Assembly (NCBI GenBank): GCA_039105265.1
Contig: JAPFFF010000012.1
Span: forward strand, 4,836,001-4,900,000
Reading direction: 5' to 3'
Length of the DNA: 64,000 nucleotides
Source of the DNA: Tritrichomonas musculus
Lineage: Eukaryota > Parabasalia > Tritrichomonadida > Tritrichomonadidae
In this document: positions 9,058 through 19,383 of the stretch, in pieces
Numbering within the stretch: the stretch's first letter is position 1
How the letters are laid out: the number at the start of each line of letters is the position of its first letter
The notes under the pieces: generated by a model
What the model was told of the DNA's origin: nothing
The model's input: the letters and a program-made list of their open reading frames with translations, nothing else
Database searches by the model: none
Made by a program: the position numbers and the translations under genes

Positions 9058-10872
9058 ATGATTACGATAAAAATCATTGAAGCCAAAAATCTTCCAATAT
9101 TAAATAATCATCTAAGAAAAACAATAATTTCTTGCTTTTCATTTTCATCTTATCGCTATTTTTATGGCTCATTTAAAAATAAAAAGAAAACAACAAATCC
9201 ACAATGGAATTTAGAATTTAATATTGATTTATTTCGTTTAATTGACTTAAAATTTTCATTATCAGGCTATCGATATTCCAAAGATGATTTCCAGATAGGA
9301 CAAGTTGAAATAAACTTTATTAATTTTATATCAAGTCCTCCAGGGAATCAAATAATAACTAATATGGGAATTCCATTCCAATTAGACTTTCCGATTGCTT
9401 CATGTACTTCGCCCAATGCGCTCTTAACTTTATCATTTACATTAAATCAACAAATCTATCCTCCCATTCAATTTAACCCAGCTTCCTACATAGACACAGT
9501 GATTCATATCTGGACGACATATTTGCCTGCACTTGAAAACAGATCAAATCCCATTGAAATCGAACTTTTACAAGCTTTTTATTTTCAGAAGGAAAAAAGT
9601 GACAATCTTATTGGAATCTACTACAATCTTAACAAAGAAACATCATGGCAATGCATTGGCAAAAGCACCTTAAAACGCTTTTTTCTTAATCAAACTGGAC
9701 TTTCACAGGTTCATTCTTTGTCTGTTTCAAAATTGAGTGGGAAATATACGTTATTTATTTTGAATGTTTTGAATTACTCTGGAAAAGTGACACTCAATTT
9801 CATCTATGAAAAGAGAGGCAAGAATCACGTGTTCGATAATGTGAGGTATGTGAAACCGAAACGGAAGCATTCAAAAATTGGAGTCATTCGAACAATTGAA
9901 ATAAACGTTCAACCATTCAAAAAGTACTGTGTTCCTTTCTTTCTGTTTTATCAAGTGAATTCTGGATCATCTTTTTCATATGAATTCAATCAATTTGAAG
10001 TAGACTCGACAAAATTAGTTTTTGACACGTCAACCGTTCCTGACTATTCAAATTTGAGTTATTCAGAAAAATTGAGTAGTGAGATTCAATTCAATTCAAA
10101 AATAATTGAAGACATGCATTCAATTCCACATCTTGAAAATGTCCACTTTTTGAGAACAAATCTTCTTCCAATTGAAGAATCTGTCTCATTGAGCCGACTT
10201 TTGAATGACTACAACTTGCAATTTCAACAGAATTCTGAATTGAGAATTTACGTTGGCGGAAGCACAACGATAAGTACTCAAAATGGCACTTTTCATGACT
10301 ATTGGTGCCAAGGATTCATAGTTTACGATAAAAGTAACGGCAAAAAATGCCCAGAAATGTCTGACCTGTTTCGAACCACGCAATTTGATGAGTGCAACAC
10401 TCGCTTCTCTGCTTCTTACTTGCCGACTTCCTTCAAGTGCAACTTCATTCAATCTTTGAGATTGGAAGAAATTGGACGAGAAAAAATTTTGGTTTATTTT
10501 GTGTTTTCTAATTTGCCTCTTTCTCGCGCGTATCCGCCGGGATTCTTCTTGATTTCACATTTAATAAACAATAAAGAAACTTTGCTGTTTTATAATCCAA
10601 TTGTTACGGACGTTGTCCAGTCTCACTGCGCTCTCTGCTTCAGAATCGAGTGCATTGAAAATGATTGGAAAATTATTCCAATGAAAAGATTCTTCAAAGA
10701 CAAGAGACAGATGAACGCTTTCGTTGAATCAATTAGAAACAGCAACTGGACAATGTCTGACAGTCAAACAAATCAGCCAAACATTATTTTTCAGGATAAC
10801 ATACCAGGCCGAAACGAACCTGAAAACGAGCAATTTTTGAATTATTCAAAAAGTGATAATTTTAATATTTAA
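9058..10872 (+). CDS. C2-domain protein
   Basis: The N-terminal about 110 residues form a C2 domain: MITIKIIEAKNLPI opens strand 1, KKKTTNPQWNLEFNIDLF is the typical NP.WNE.F signature, and IGQVEINFINF closes it. Few of the usual calcium-binding Asp residues are present, so membrane or protein binding may be calcium-independent. The remaining about 490 residues have an even, beta-rich look and no family I recognise; a second C2-like or TerD-like beta domain cannot be excluded. No signal peptide or membrane span is seen, so the protein is probably cytosolic or membrane-peripheral. The start is the first ATG of the frame. The stop lies in TTTAAAT, which includes the trichomonad TAAA polyadenylation signal. 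Confidence 0.8.
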   Translation: MITIKIIEAKNLPILNNHLRKTIISCFSFSSYRYFYGSFKNKKKTTNPQWNLEFNIDLFRLIDLKFSLSGYRYSKDDFQIGQVEINFINFISSPPGNQIITNMGIPFQLDFPIASCTSPNALLTLSFTLNQQIYPPIQFNPASYIDTVIHIWTTYLPALENRSNPIEIELLQAFYFQKEKSDNLIGIYYNLNKETSWQCIGKSTLKRFFLNQTGLSQVHSLSVSKLSGKYTLFILNVLNYSGKVTLNFIYEKRGKNHVFDNVRYVKPKRKHSKIGVIRTIEINVQPFKKYCVPFFLFYQVNSGSSFSYEFNQFEVDSTKLVFDTSTVPDYSNLSYSEKLSSEIQFNSKIIEDMHSIPHLENVHFLRTNLLPIEESVSLSRLLNDYNLQFQQNSELRIYVGGSTTISTQNGTFHDYWCQGFIVYDKSNGKKCPEMSDLFRTTQFDECNTRFSASYLPTSFKCNFIQSLRLEEIGREKILVYFVFSNLPLSRAYPPGFFLISHLINNKETLLFYNPIVTDVVQSHCALCFRIECIENDWKIIPMKRFFKDKRQMNAFVESIRNSNWTMSDSQTNQPNIIFQDNIPGRNEPENEQFLNYSKSDNFNI

Positions 10873-11055
10873 ATAAAATTGTTTTTACTTTTATTTTTTT
10901 GGTAATTAACCATTTTATGAACAAAATATAGACAGCTGAATTATGAATATAAGCAATTTTTATACATGATAATAATATTTACTTAATATCTTTTGAGTTT
11001 TACTTGGTTGTTTGTATTTTATCTATCAGTTTACATTGAAACTTGTTAGAAAATG

Positions 11056-11088
<33 letters not shown>

Positions 11089-12343
11089 TAATAAATTTGC
11101 GAAGTCATGAAATAACGTATTTTAACGTTCACTAATTCTTATATTTTATATAAATTATTCATAATGCGATTATGCATCTATTTTCTAGTTCAATTACAAG
11201 ATTAACAAATTAGATTTTGTCGAAAAACAAAAAAAATTTCAATTGAAAAGTTCTATATACTTTCATTTTCTTTCTTACAAAAGTTCATATGATGAAAGTG
11301 CAGTGAATTAATTATAAATATTCGAGAACTTTCTCATTAAAAGAAAATAAAACTGATCATTTTTTTGATACTTGTTTTTTTTTTTTTTTTTTTTTTTTTG
11401 AAAAGAGAAAAATAGAAAAAAACAGAGGTGAGACTGCGAAATTTTAAATGAACTTTTTTAGGAATAATAATCAACAAAATTAAAAATAAATTAAAAATAT
11501 AGTATTATGGTGCTGTTACCTTTTCATATCATATACTTTTTTTCAGATTTAATCAAAATAAATTGAAATTGTATTGATATTTCAAAATGTCATAATTCAT
11601 ATATTCGTCATTATTTTTTCTTTTCAACCATTAAATTGCATTTGTATATAGATGATCTCTATTTTTTAATAAGAAAGCTATTCAATGAATGCGTTTTTGG
11701 TCAAAATTCAAAAAAATATTTTTCAATTTAAAGAGAAATTTTCTTCTATATTAAAGACCAAAGGGATGACTATAGTTTATCTCTTAACTTATCTGGTGCT
11801 GGCAAACATATCAAAATATTTTTTAAAAATTTTTTACAATTTTAGCTAGGATTGAGGTTTAATATTGAATATAATTCTATATACGTTAATGATGTAAACT
11901 TCACAAATATCTAAATAATTTCATTTGTTTTTATTTTGGTATCAACATCACAATAAGTATTTATTTTAATATTTATCAATAATTTACCAAAAAAATCATG
12001 CTTATAATATGATTATAGTTAGTTAAATCATAAAAAATCATTATTTGATTTATAATTCTTAGTCGAAGATTTTAATATTATATTCACATCTATATATTAA
12101 ATATTGATAATTAAATTATTTATTATTTTGAGTAAATAGAATTTTTTTATTAAGATAAAATTGAAATTATAATAAGATAGATGCTATTCAATTTTAAAAA
12201 TAGATTTATAGCTAAAAATCTGAAAAAAATATTAGTGAAATTATCATAAATAGCATTTAATTCTGGAATAAAATAATATGTATTAATATTATTAAAAAAT
12301 ACCAAAAATTTTCGCAGCCTCACCTCTAAAAAAACCGTTAATA
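10873..12343. other. Gene-free AT-rich spacer with homopolymer runs
   Basis: About 1.5 kb without a credible gene. It holds an A-run of more than 30 bases near 11054-11086 and a T-run near 11377-11399. A minus-strand open stretch of 65 codons at 12150-12347 looks like noise. Confidence 0.5.
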
Positions 12344-12350
12344 TCATTTT
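12344..12350 (+). promoter_or_regulatory. Initiator-like promoter element of the ankyrin gene
   Basis: TCATTTT, A at 12346, lies 18 nt before the ATG at 12364 and fits the trichomonad Inr. Confidence 0.55.
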
Positions 12351-12363
12351 TTTTTTTTACATA

Positions 12364-13929
12364 ATGTCTATTTCAACCAATACTATGTTTTCTTTTGCAT
12401 TCGATAAGCTTTCCGCTGATATCAAAGATTGGAAAATCATAATTAATGGCCACACTATCGAATGTTCTAAAGAAAATGCTGAAATAATTAGTCAAACAAT
12501 TTCTACTCATAATTCAACCGAATATCAGAAAAAAGATGAAGAAAATTCTTTTTATATTGAAATTCCCGAATTTTTAGATTCATTGGTTTGTGCAGAAACA
12601 GATTATCAGTTATTTGATTACATTTTCAACATCGAGCCGATTCAAATCACCAAAACCAACAAAGATGTATTAAAAATATTTGCAGATAAATTTGAAATCG
12701 AAGATCTTACCAAAATAATTGAAGTATTTGAACAAGTATTGGATATCATATCAAACGATAATAATTTTCAAGCAGAAACAGAAATTTCAAAAGAATTAAT
12801 TAATATATCAGAAGATAAATTTGATTTTTTAATTGATAAATTACAAGATATTGAAAAAAATGATAATGAATTTTTAATATCAAACTTTTTTTTGACAACA
12901 TGCTTTATCCGACCAAATAAAATTGAGCTTCTTATTAATTTATTAAAGAAATATGAAGAAATAACAAAAGGGAATCAATTTGAAGAATTCAAAAAAATAA
13001 TTTTGAAACCAAGAAAATCAACTCCGCCAAGTGAAATTTGTTTTATTACTCGTTATTTATACAGTATACAAGAAATCAATGAAAATCAAATTTTAGCAAG
13101 TTTAAAGAATCGATATGAAAATTCTTCAGATTTAATTTTTGATAAATACAATTTTTCAATTGAATTTGAAGATTCTGATGATTTTTCAGCGGGCATTCAA
13201 AAAGTGGATTTTTTCATTGAATATTCAAAGAAAGGCTATAATCCAAATAAGATATATCAATCAATTTTAAATGATGATCTTGACTTATTTACTCAATTAA
13301 TAGCAGAAAATTCACATGAAAACAAATTCAATGAAAAAATACAACTTTTTGATTTGGAAAGAAATTCAAATTTATTTTTAGAATACAATGAACATTTTAG
13401 ATATCTTGATTTAGCAGCTTTTTATGGTTCTGAAAAAATATTCAATTTCATTTTATTGAATGTTGACCAATCAAAGTCAATTGAAAAGACGACCGTTAAA
13501 TTTTCATTTATTAGTGGCAATATTTTAATTATACAACAATGTGTTGAAACGATATCTTTAGATGATGATTTATTAATAGATTGTCTCTACCTCACAATTG
13601 AATATAACCACCATGAAGTTTTTGAATGGCTGATTGAAAATTATGACACAATTGAATCAGGTCTGTTTGATCAAAAAAGTGTCAATCATTCATTCTTAGA
13701 CAAAGCAATTAAATACAACAACTTTGAAGTTATTTCTTATTTGTTTTCAATAGGAATTGATTACAGTTCATTGTTTGTTTTGTCTTTGAATTATAGTCAG
13801 TTTAATCTGGCCAAATTAGCATTGAATTTACCTTATCATTGCAACTTTTCTTCTAAATACATTAAAAAGATAAGAAACTCACCATTCAGTTACAGATATA
13901 AAGAAATTTTCATTGTTTTTATATTTTAA
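12364..13929 (+). CDS. BTB-like/DUF3447 ankyrin protein, N-terminal part of a frameshifted gene
   Basis: The 521-residue frame has the layout of the very large trichomonad family with a divergent BTB-like N-terminus and DUF3447/ankyrin repeats. Residues about 18-110 (DWKIIINGHTIECSKENAEIIS...) are the BTB-like part. Residues about 130-290 are helical linker. From about 290 irregular ankyrin-type units appear (RYLDLAAFYGSEKIFNFILLN, FLDKAIKYNNFEVISYLF). The frame ends inside an ankyrin unit at FSYRYKEIFIVFIF, and the repeat continues at once in the next frame (13913-15205). One single-base difference near 13900-13925 would account for the shift. It may be a real inactivating mutation or a sequencing error in T-rich DNA. 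Such proteins are thought to act as cytosolic scaffolds; partners are unknown. An Inr motif lies 18 nt upstream. Confidence 0.75.
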   Translation: MSISTNTMFSFAFDKLSADIKDWKIIINGHTIECSKENAEIISQTISTHNSTEYQKKDEENSFYIEIPEFLDSLVCAETDYQLFDYIFNIEPIQITKTNKDVLKIFADKFEIEDLTKIIEVFEQVLDIISNDNNFQAETEISKELINISEDKFDFLIDKLQDIEKNDNEFLISNFFLTTCFIRPNKIELLINLLKKYEEITKGNQFEEFKKIILKPRKSTPPSEICFITRYLYSIQEINENQILASLKNRYENSSDLIFDKYNFSIEFEDSDDFSAGIQKVDFFIEYSKKGYNPNKIYQSILNDDLDLFTQLIAENSHENKFNEKIQLFDLERNSNLFLEYNEHFRYLDLAAFYGSEKIFNFILLNVDQSKSIEKTTVKFSFISGNILIIQQCVETISLDDDLLIDCLYLTIEYNHHEVFEWLIENYDTIESGLFDQKSVNHSFLDKAIKYNNFEVISYLFSIGIDYSSLFVLSLNYSQFNLAKLALNLPYHCNFSSKYIKKIRNSPFSYRYKEIFIVFIF

Positions 13930-15205
13930 TAAAGAGCCAATTTTCATTGCAATAAAAAGGAACAGATTAGATTTTGTAAAAATTATTTCTAGTCAAAAAA
14001 GTTTCAATTTCAAAGCAACGAATGATAACATTCATCCTCTTTATTATGCCGTTATTAAAGATAAAATAGAAATTGTTAAGTTTATGTTGTCAGATAACCG
14101 ATTTTTGACTTATCAATTTTATAAACATAAAAATCTTTTTGAATATGCAATTTGGCTTCATTTTTTCGATTTAGCAGAGATTTTGATTCAGAATCCCAAA
14201 GTCAAACTATTAAGTGAGAAGCCAAAAGGCAAAAATATATTTTCATATGAACGAAATAAATTTTCTTATAATAGAGATGAATATGAAATGAATTTATTTA
14301 ATTTTTTATATGAAAAATCAAAAAATGAAAATGCTGACAAAAAGAAGAAAGAAATAATTCATTCATTACTTAGAGATAATTCATATACGCAAATTAATCA
14401 ATTGAATAAATATATTCAATTGCCATTGGCAACATTATTTGACCAAAAAAACATGCATACCTCTTTTACATCAGGTCAAACTGATGAAATTTCATATTTG
14501 AACTTGATTTATTATTTCATTAAAAATTCAAATTTGAATGATGAAAGAAAAAGGAGGGAAATCATGAAAAATAAAGCTTTGTTCACTTGTATTGCTTCCA
14601 GATATTTAAATGAAACAGAGTTCATTCAATTTCTCGATGATTTTGAAGTTACCAACATCAATCAAACTGAATCGAAAACAGAAGTGACACCTTTACTGTC
14701 TAGTATAATGAATATAAAGTATGACACTTTGAAAATAATATTGACAAGATATAAAGATGATGTCGATTATGAATATATTTGTAAACTTCAGAAAATCACA
14801 TCACTTCACCTCATTTGTTGTAAGACCAGTTCTGAATTACAAGAAGGTGACAAAATGTTTTTAAATATGAACGATCTTGACTATATTATAAATGTACAAG
14901 ATAAAAAATATCTTTATGCACCTTTGCATTTGGCGGTTTTGAATTGTAACTATGAAGCTGTTTCAATTTTGGTTAAAAATAAAGATACAGATGTAAATAT
15001 TCAAGATAAAGAGAAAAATACGCCTCTTCATCTTGCTTTATTGCATGAAAGACCTTATTTTTCTTTTATCTTAAAAGAGTCTAATTTTATTAAGACATTG
15101 AAATGCTTATTGAATGAACCAATTAAGAAAATCAATACAAAATTGAAAAACAATTCAGTTTTTATTAGGATTTTTAGATATATTCAAAAATTCTCATTTT
15201 TTTAA
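13913..15205 (+). CDS. Ankyrin repeats, C-terminal part of the same frameshifted gene
   Basis: This frame overlaps the end of the preceding one by 17 bp and continues its ankyrin array without loss: EPIFIAIKRNRLDFVKIISS, HPLYYAVIKDKIEIVKFML, then a long spacer, TPLLSSIMNIKYDTLKIIL, APLHLAVLNCNYEAVSILV and TPLHLALLHE. The MFLYF start is very unlikely to be a true initiation site; the piece belongs to the 12364 gene. Joined length is about 945 residues. The last unit (TLKCLLNEPIKKINTKLK) is irregular and the frame ends in a T-run, so the C-terminus may also be altered. A further coding-like scrap of similar style lies at 15342-15579. Confidence 0.7.
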   Translation: MFLYFNKEPIFIAIKRNRLDFVKIISSQKSFNFKATNDNIHPLYYAVIKDKIEIVKFMLSDNRFLTYQFYKHKNLFEYAIWLHFFDLAEILIQNPKVKLLSEKPKGKNIFSYERNKFSYNRDEYEMNLFNFLYEKSKNENADKKKKEIIHSLLRDNSYTQINQLNKYIQLPLATLFDQKNMHTSFTSGQTDEISYLNLIYYFIKNSNLNDERKRREIMKNKALFTCIASRYLNETEFIQFLDDFEVTNINQTESKTEVTPLLSSIMNIKYDTLKIILTRYKDDVDYEYICKLQKITSLHLICCKTSSELQEGDKMFLNMNDLDYIINVQDKKYLYAPLHLAVLNCNYEAVSILVKNKDTDVNIQDKEKNTPLHLALLHERPYFSFILKESNFIKTLKCLLNEPIKKINTKLKNNSVFIRIFRYIQKFSFF

Positions 15206-15341
15206 AATCAATTTATAGATAAGCTTTAATTATATTGAAGAAAATAATGACTTATTCAATTCATTTAAATCGATTTAATTGAAAAAGTGGAATTTTTTGA
15301 ATATATCTATTTTTTTTTTTTTATTCAATATTAACATTCTA

Positions 15342-15579
15342 GGGAGAAAATCCAATCGAAGCTTTTATTTCTAAGATTCCTCTGGAATATAACTCATCTA
15401 AAATTGATTTTTTCGTTTCTGCTCTTGAAGTGCTGGTAACGAGCGTTCATGCAAACGAATATAAAAAATATCTGAATTTCAATTACATTTATTTCATAAA
15501 AGATCCCCAGTTATATTACCAAGCAAAGCGCAATTTTAAAAGAGAAATTATTAAAGTAATTCTTGGAATTGCTTTTTGA
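15342..15579 (+). pseudogene. Start-less coding-like scrap downstream of the ankyrin gene
   Basis: A frame of about 80 codons is open (GENPIEAFISKIPLEYN, DFFVSALEVLVTSVHANEY, DPQLYYQAKRNFKREIIK) and reads like real protein, but has no ATG. It is preceded by ATTAACATTCTAG, which loosely resembles the conserved trichomonad intron 3' end (ACTAACACACAG), though I find no matching GTATGT donor upstream. It is either the lost 3' end of the ankyrin gene (decay after an upstream stop) or a separate remnant. Confidence 0.35.
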
Positions 15580-15781
15580 TTATCATGCAGTTTTTCAAGC
15601 TGACCATTATGATTAAAACTTTTTTTTCATAGAAAAAGAAGAGAAATCACTCATAAAATGAAGGTAGCAGTGAAGTTTAAAAAAAGTGAAAATTTATTTT
15701 ACAGCCAAATTGACAGTAACAACAACTTTATAAAATAAATTTTGAATTAAATATCTTTTTTTTTATTTATTTTGCTTTCAT

Positions 15782-16376
15782 TAAGGTACAAATCTAGTAC
15801 GTTATAAATTGAGAGAAAGCACGTTATATATTTGAGACTCCTTGCCCCATTGAAAAAGTTTTATTTTGAATGCGTGTCAGATTTGAAATTCTGAACTTTA
15901 TTTTTTTTTATAAAATTTTTATGATAAAAATATTTTTTTATATAACATGTCCTTTAGTTTTAATAAAGTGTCAAAAAAATTTGCGGTTTCTAAACGTACT
16001 AGATTTGTACCTCAATTTATTTTTCCATAACAATATTTTTTTATATAACATGTCCTTTAGTTATAATAAAGTGTCAAAAAAAATTGCGGTTTCTAAACGT
16101 ACTAGATTTGTATACTCAAATATTATATTACATCCTTAAGGTACAAATCTAGTACGTTATAAATTGAGAGAAAGCACGTTATATATTTGAGACCCCTTGC
16201 CCTATTGAAAAAGTTTTATTTTGAATGCGTATCAGATTTGAAATTCTGAACTTTATTTTTTTTTTCATAAAAATTTTTATGATAAAAATATTTTTTTATA
16301 TAACATGTCCTTTAGTTTTAATAAAGTGTCAAAAAAATTTGCGGTTTCTAAACGTACTAGATTTGTACCTCAATTT
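15782..16376. mobile_element. Cluster of short inverted-repeat transposons (MITE), two copies and a partial
   Basis: A unit of about 230 bp begins AGGTACAAATCTAGTACGTT and ends with its exact inverse (AACGTACTAGATTTGTACCT). One copy covers about 15785-16011, a second about 16139-16371, and a 3'-half copy with a degenerate end lies between them (about 16035-16125). Both full copies have TTAA at the left junction and TCAA at the right, so a TTAA-type target site (piggyBac-like) is possible but weak. The right flank is the same after both full copies, which implies local duplication after insertion. No transposase is encoded; open stretches inside are repeat artefacts. Confidence 0.7.
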
Positions 16377-16433
16377 ATTTTTCCATAACAATATTTTAAT
16401 TAAAAGTGCCAAGTAATTTGAATGTCCCATGAA

Positions 16434-17472
16434 CTGGGTTTCCCTGTCCAGTGAGGTGAATAGCCAAGTTTGACTTTTTGAGGCATTTCTCGTTATTTCA
16501 TATGGACAGCAGACCGTTTTATTGTATTCAAAAAAAAATGTAAAGTTATGAATTATTTGAGAAAAAATGTCCATTTAACGGTTTATTATTATACTGAAAA
16601 TGTCCAAAATATCCAAAATTGAATGTACTCATTCAATCAAGGCTAGTCTCACAATAAATATAAAGTATTTTAATTAAATATTTTTTCATTATAATATATA
16701 AAATGGATAAATCGCCAAAAAAATAAAAAATTATTTTGTTATTAAGAAAAGTTGAATGAATCTTTCAATTTATTTGGCTTGACCAATTATATTCAATCTT
16801 TATTTGTTTTATAAATTCATTTCTAAAATAATCTTTTGAAATTATATTTTTAAAAAATTTTGTTCTATAATTTGTATTATTCTAGATCAATGTGATTAAT
16901 CGATTGGTCATATTTACTGATAGGGAATATTGACAGAAAATATCACATGTAATTAAGTTTTACCTTGAAAAGATTGCAATGATAATTTTTTTTCAATTCT
17001 GCTTATTTTAGAGTACAATTCATATTTATAATTGAATTATAATGTTTTATAAAATAAAATATTGTTTTTTTATATTATTAAATTTAGAAATGTTAAAGAT
17101 ATTCTTTATTTTTTGAATTTAATATAGATTGTAGCATCAACTTTTTGAGATATTTTTATTTTATTACTTTGAAAAATGATAGCAATTGTTTGAAATATTT
17201 CAATGTAGATATTTTTTTGAATGTTTTTTTTATTTTGTTAAAGAAAGACAAAATTTTTATTAAATTTTGCATCTATTGTATTATTCAAAAATATTGGAGG
17301 AGGGAAAAAGCTAAATGTCCATAAGATTTTAATGGACATTTTTTCTCAAATAATTCATAACTTTACATTTTTTTTTGAATACAATAAAACGGTCTGCTGT
17401 CCATATGAAATAACGAGAAATGCCTCAAAAAGTCAAACTTGGCTATTCACCTCACTGGACAGGGAAACCCAG
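16434..17472. mobile_element. Non-autonomous DNA transposon with long inverted ends and 8-bp target duplication
   Basis: Terminal inverted repeats of about 140 bp (16434-16575 and 17332-17472) begin CTGGGTTTCCCTGTCCAGTG and are nearly identical. The element is flanked by a perfect direct repeat CCCATGAA (16426-16433 and 17473-17480). The 1,039-bp element has an AT-rich interior with no transposase. An 8-bp duplication with long ends is compatible with MULE- or hAT-type transposition. Confidence 0.85.
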
Positions 17473-17480
17473 CCCATGAA

Positions 17481-17972
17481 ATTTGATAGAACAATAATGT
17501 AAAAATTAAAAAACGATTGGTATTTTTAAAATATTTAGAATTCCACTTTATATTTATTTTTTTACAGTCTTTTCTGGATTATAACGGAAAGATCCACTTT
17601 AATAACGGAAAAGTTCATTATGATAACCGAAAAATTCGATTTCATAACTCTAGTTTTCAACAAAATTATTCAAGCAAATGTATTTTTGATTAGTTATACC
17701 CATTTCTTATTATTTGTTTCTGAATATTTTTTAAATAATGTTATCAATTATATAATGAGGTAAATCTTCTTAAAATCTTTCATTTTAACCTTTTTTTCGC
17801 ATGATGATTGCAAATATGTTAATATTTTAGTGAATTTTCCGATTTTGAAAATAAGTCATTTTTTTAACATTGAATTAAAAATTTATCAAGAGCAATCAAT
17901 GTAATTATTAAAAAAGTTACAAAGCAATATTAATTTAAATAAAATATCAAAATAAATGTATTAGTTAAAAAA
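17481..17972. other. AT-rich intergenic DNA
   Basis: The only pattern is a short imperfect triplication of a TAACGGAAA-type word at about 17570-17645. No gene is seen. Confidence 0.4.
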
Positions 17973-18362
17973 TTTTTATAGTCAAAAATCGATATTATTA
18001 TAAGCCTTGGCTTATAAACAAGAAAGCGCAAATATTTTATATGCTAATAAAAGTTCTATTGATTACTTTATAACAAAGAAAATCAAAATTTTAATCTAAA
18101 TATTATATGATTATTTTATATTGTGCAAACAAATACACAATCCAAAGGCTTAAAAATAAATATGAAACCGTATTACTCAAAATTAATCAACTACCTTTTA
18201 ACTTTAAAAGTATATGATTTCCAATATCAATGATATTGGCGAAAAGTTGGAATTTACGTAATTATATACATCAAAATAATAAAATGATGGTGTTAAAAAT
18301 ATTTGCGCTTTCTTGTTCATATGCGAATGCTCATAATAATATCGATTTTTGACTATAAAAAA
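17973..18362. mobile_element. MITE-like element of about 390 bp
   Basis: Inverted ends of about 60 bp: the left end runs TATAGTCAAAAATCGATATT... to GAAAGCGCAAATATTT, and the right end is its inverse with a few changes. The outermost bases read TA on both sides, compatible with a TA (mariner-like) target duplication. There is no coding capacity. Confidence 0.65.
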
Positions 18363-19383
18363 ATATACCGTTTATACTTTTTTTATATTAGTAGCTACTC
18401 ATGCTTTTTTTTGCAAAAGTGCAAAAAAGTTCTAGACTTTTTTTTTCTATGGTACGATATAAGGTCAATATTAACCTAAACCGCCATGTGAAATTACGAT
18501 TACTGGCTATTACGATTTCCCAAAATATTATATTATTTTTCTTTTTTCTTTTTAGCAATTCTAAAATAATATGGATTTTTTGAAACTGTTTTGGAAGTAA
18601 GCTTTAATTAAAGTAGACATATATTCATATATTCATCTGATTTTCTTATATTTTCGTTTTAAAAAATCAAAAAAGTATTCAAAAAAGTTACTAATTGTTG
18701 GTATAAATATTATAATTTTAAGAAATATAAATAGATAATGTTAAATTATTTTAAATATTAAAACATAATAGAATAATTTAGCATATAAAATAATTTTAAA
18801 TATTGCATATTTATTAATATTTATTTATTTAATTCATATGGCCAATTTACATTGAATATTAAAAATTAAAAAGTTTATTAAAATTATTTATTTCAATTTT
18901 GAGGGAATAGAAAAGTTTTTCATTCAATTTTTTAAACAAGAATTATTAATGTTCGGTTTAGTACACTTTTCAAATACCTTTATTCTATTAAAAAATAAAT
19001 AATTATATATATAATAATATATTTATTATCTATATAATATATAAAAACAAAAATAATATTTATATTAAATATAATAAATTATAAACAAAAATAAAACTGT
19101 TTTAAATTTTATATAAACCGAACATTAAAAATCCTAGTTTATATTGAAATTTTTTACATATTTGTGAATATTTTTATTAAATAATTTTTTTATTATTACA
19201 TCAAATTTGATATATCTGTTATCCTAAATTAAATAAGTGAATTTGATATATTTTCTTTTTAATTTTTTTTTTCTGAAGATATATAAATTTCTATAATTTA
19301 CTCTTTTCAATTTTTTTTTTTTTTTTTTTTAATTTTTTGAATGATATTCAAAATATTTTAAACAATCTTTTTATTTTTCATCT
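18363..19383. other. AT-rich spacer with a small inverted repeat
   Basis: TTAATGTTCGGTTTA at about 18946-18960 recurs inverted at about 19119-19133, outlining a possible mini-element of about 190 bp. A 60-codon open stretch at 18401 is noise. A long T-run lies at about 19311-19330, before the kinase gene. Confidence 0.4.

Noticed and set aside
15870-16574. Small open frames of 60-90 codons
   Set aside because: They lie inside duplicated MITE sequence and repeat with it; Phe/Ile/Leu-rich translation of AT-rich DNA.
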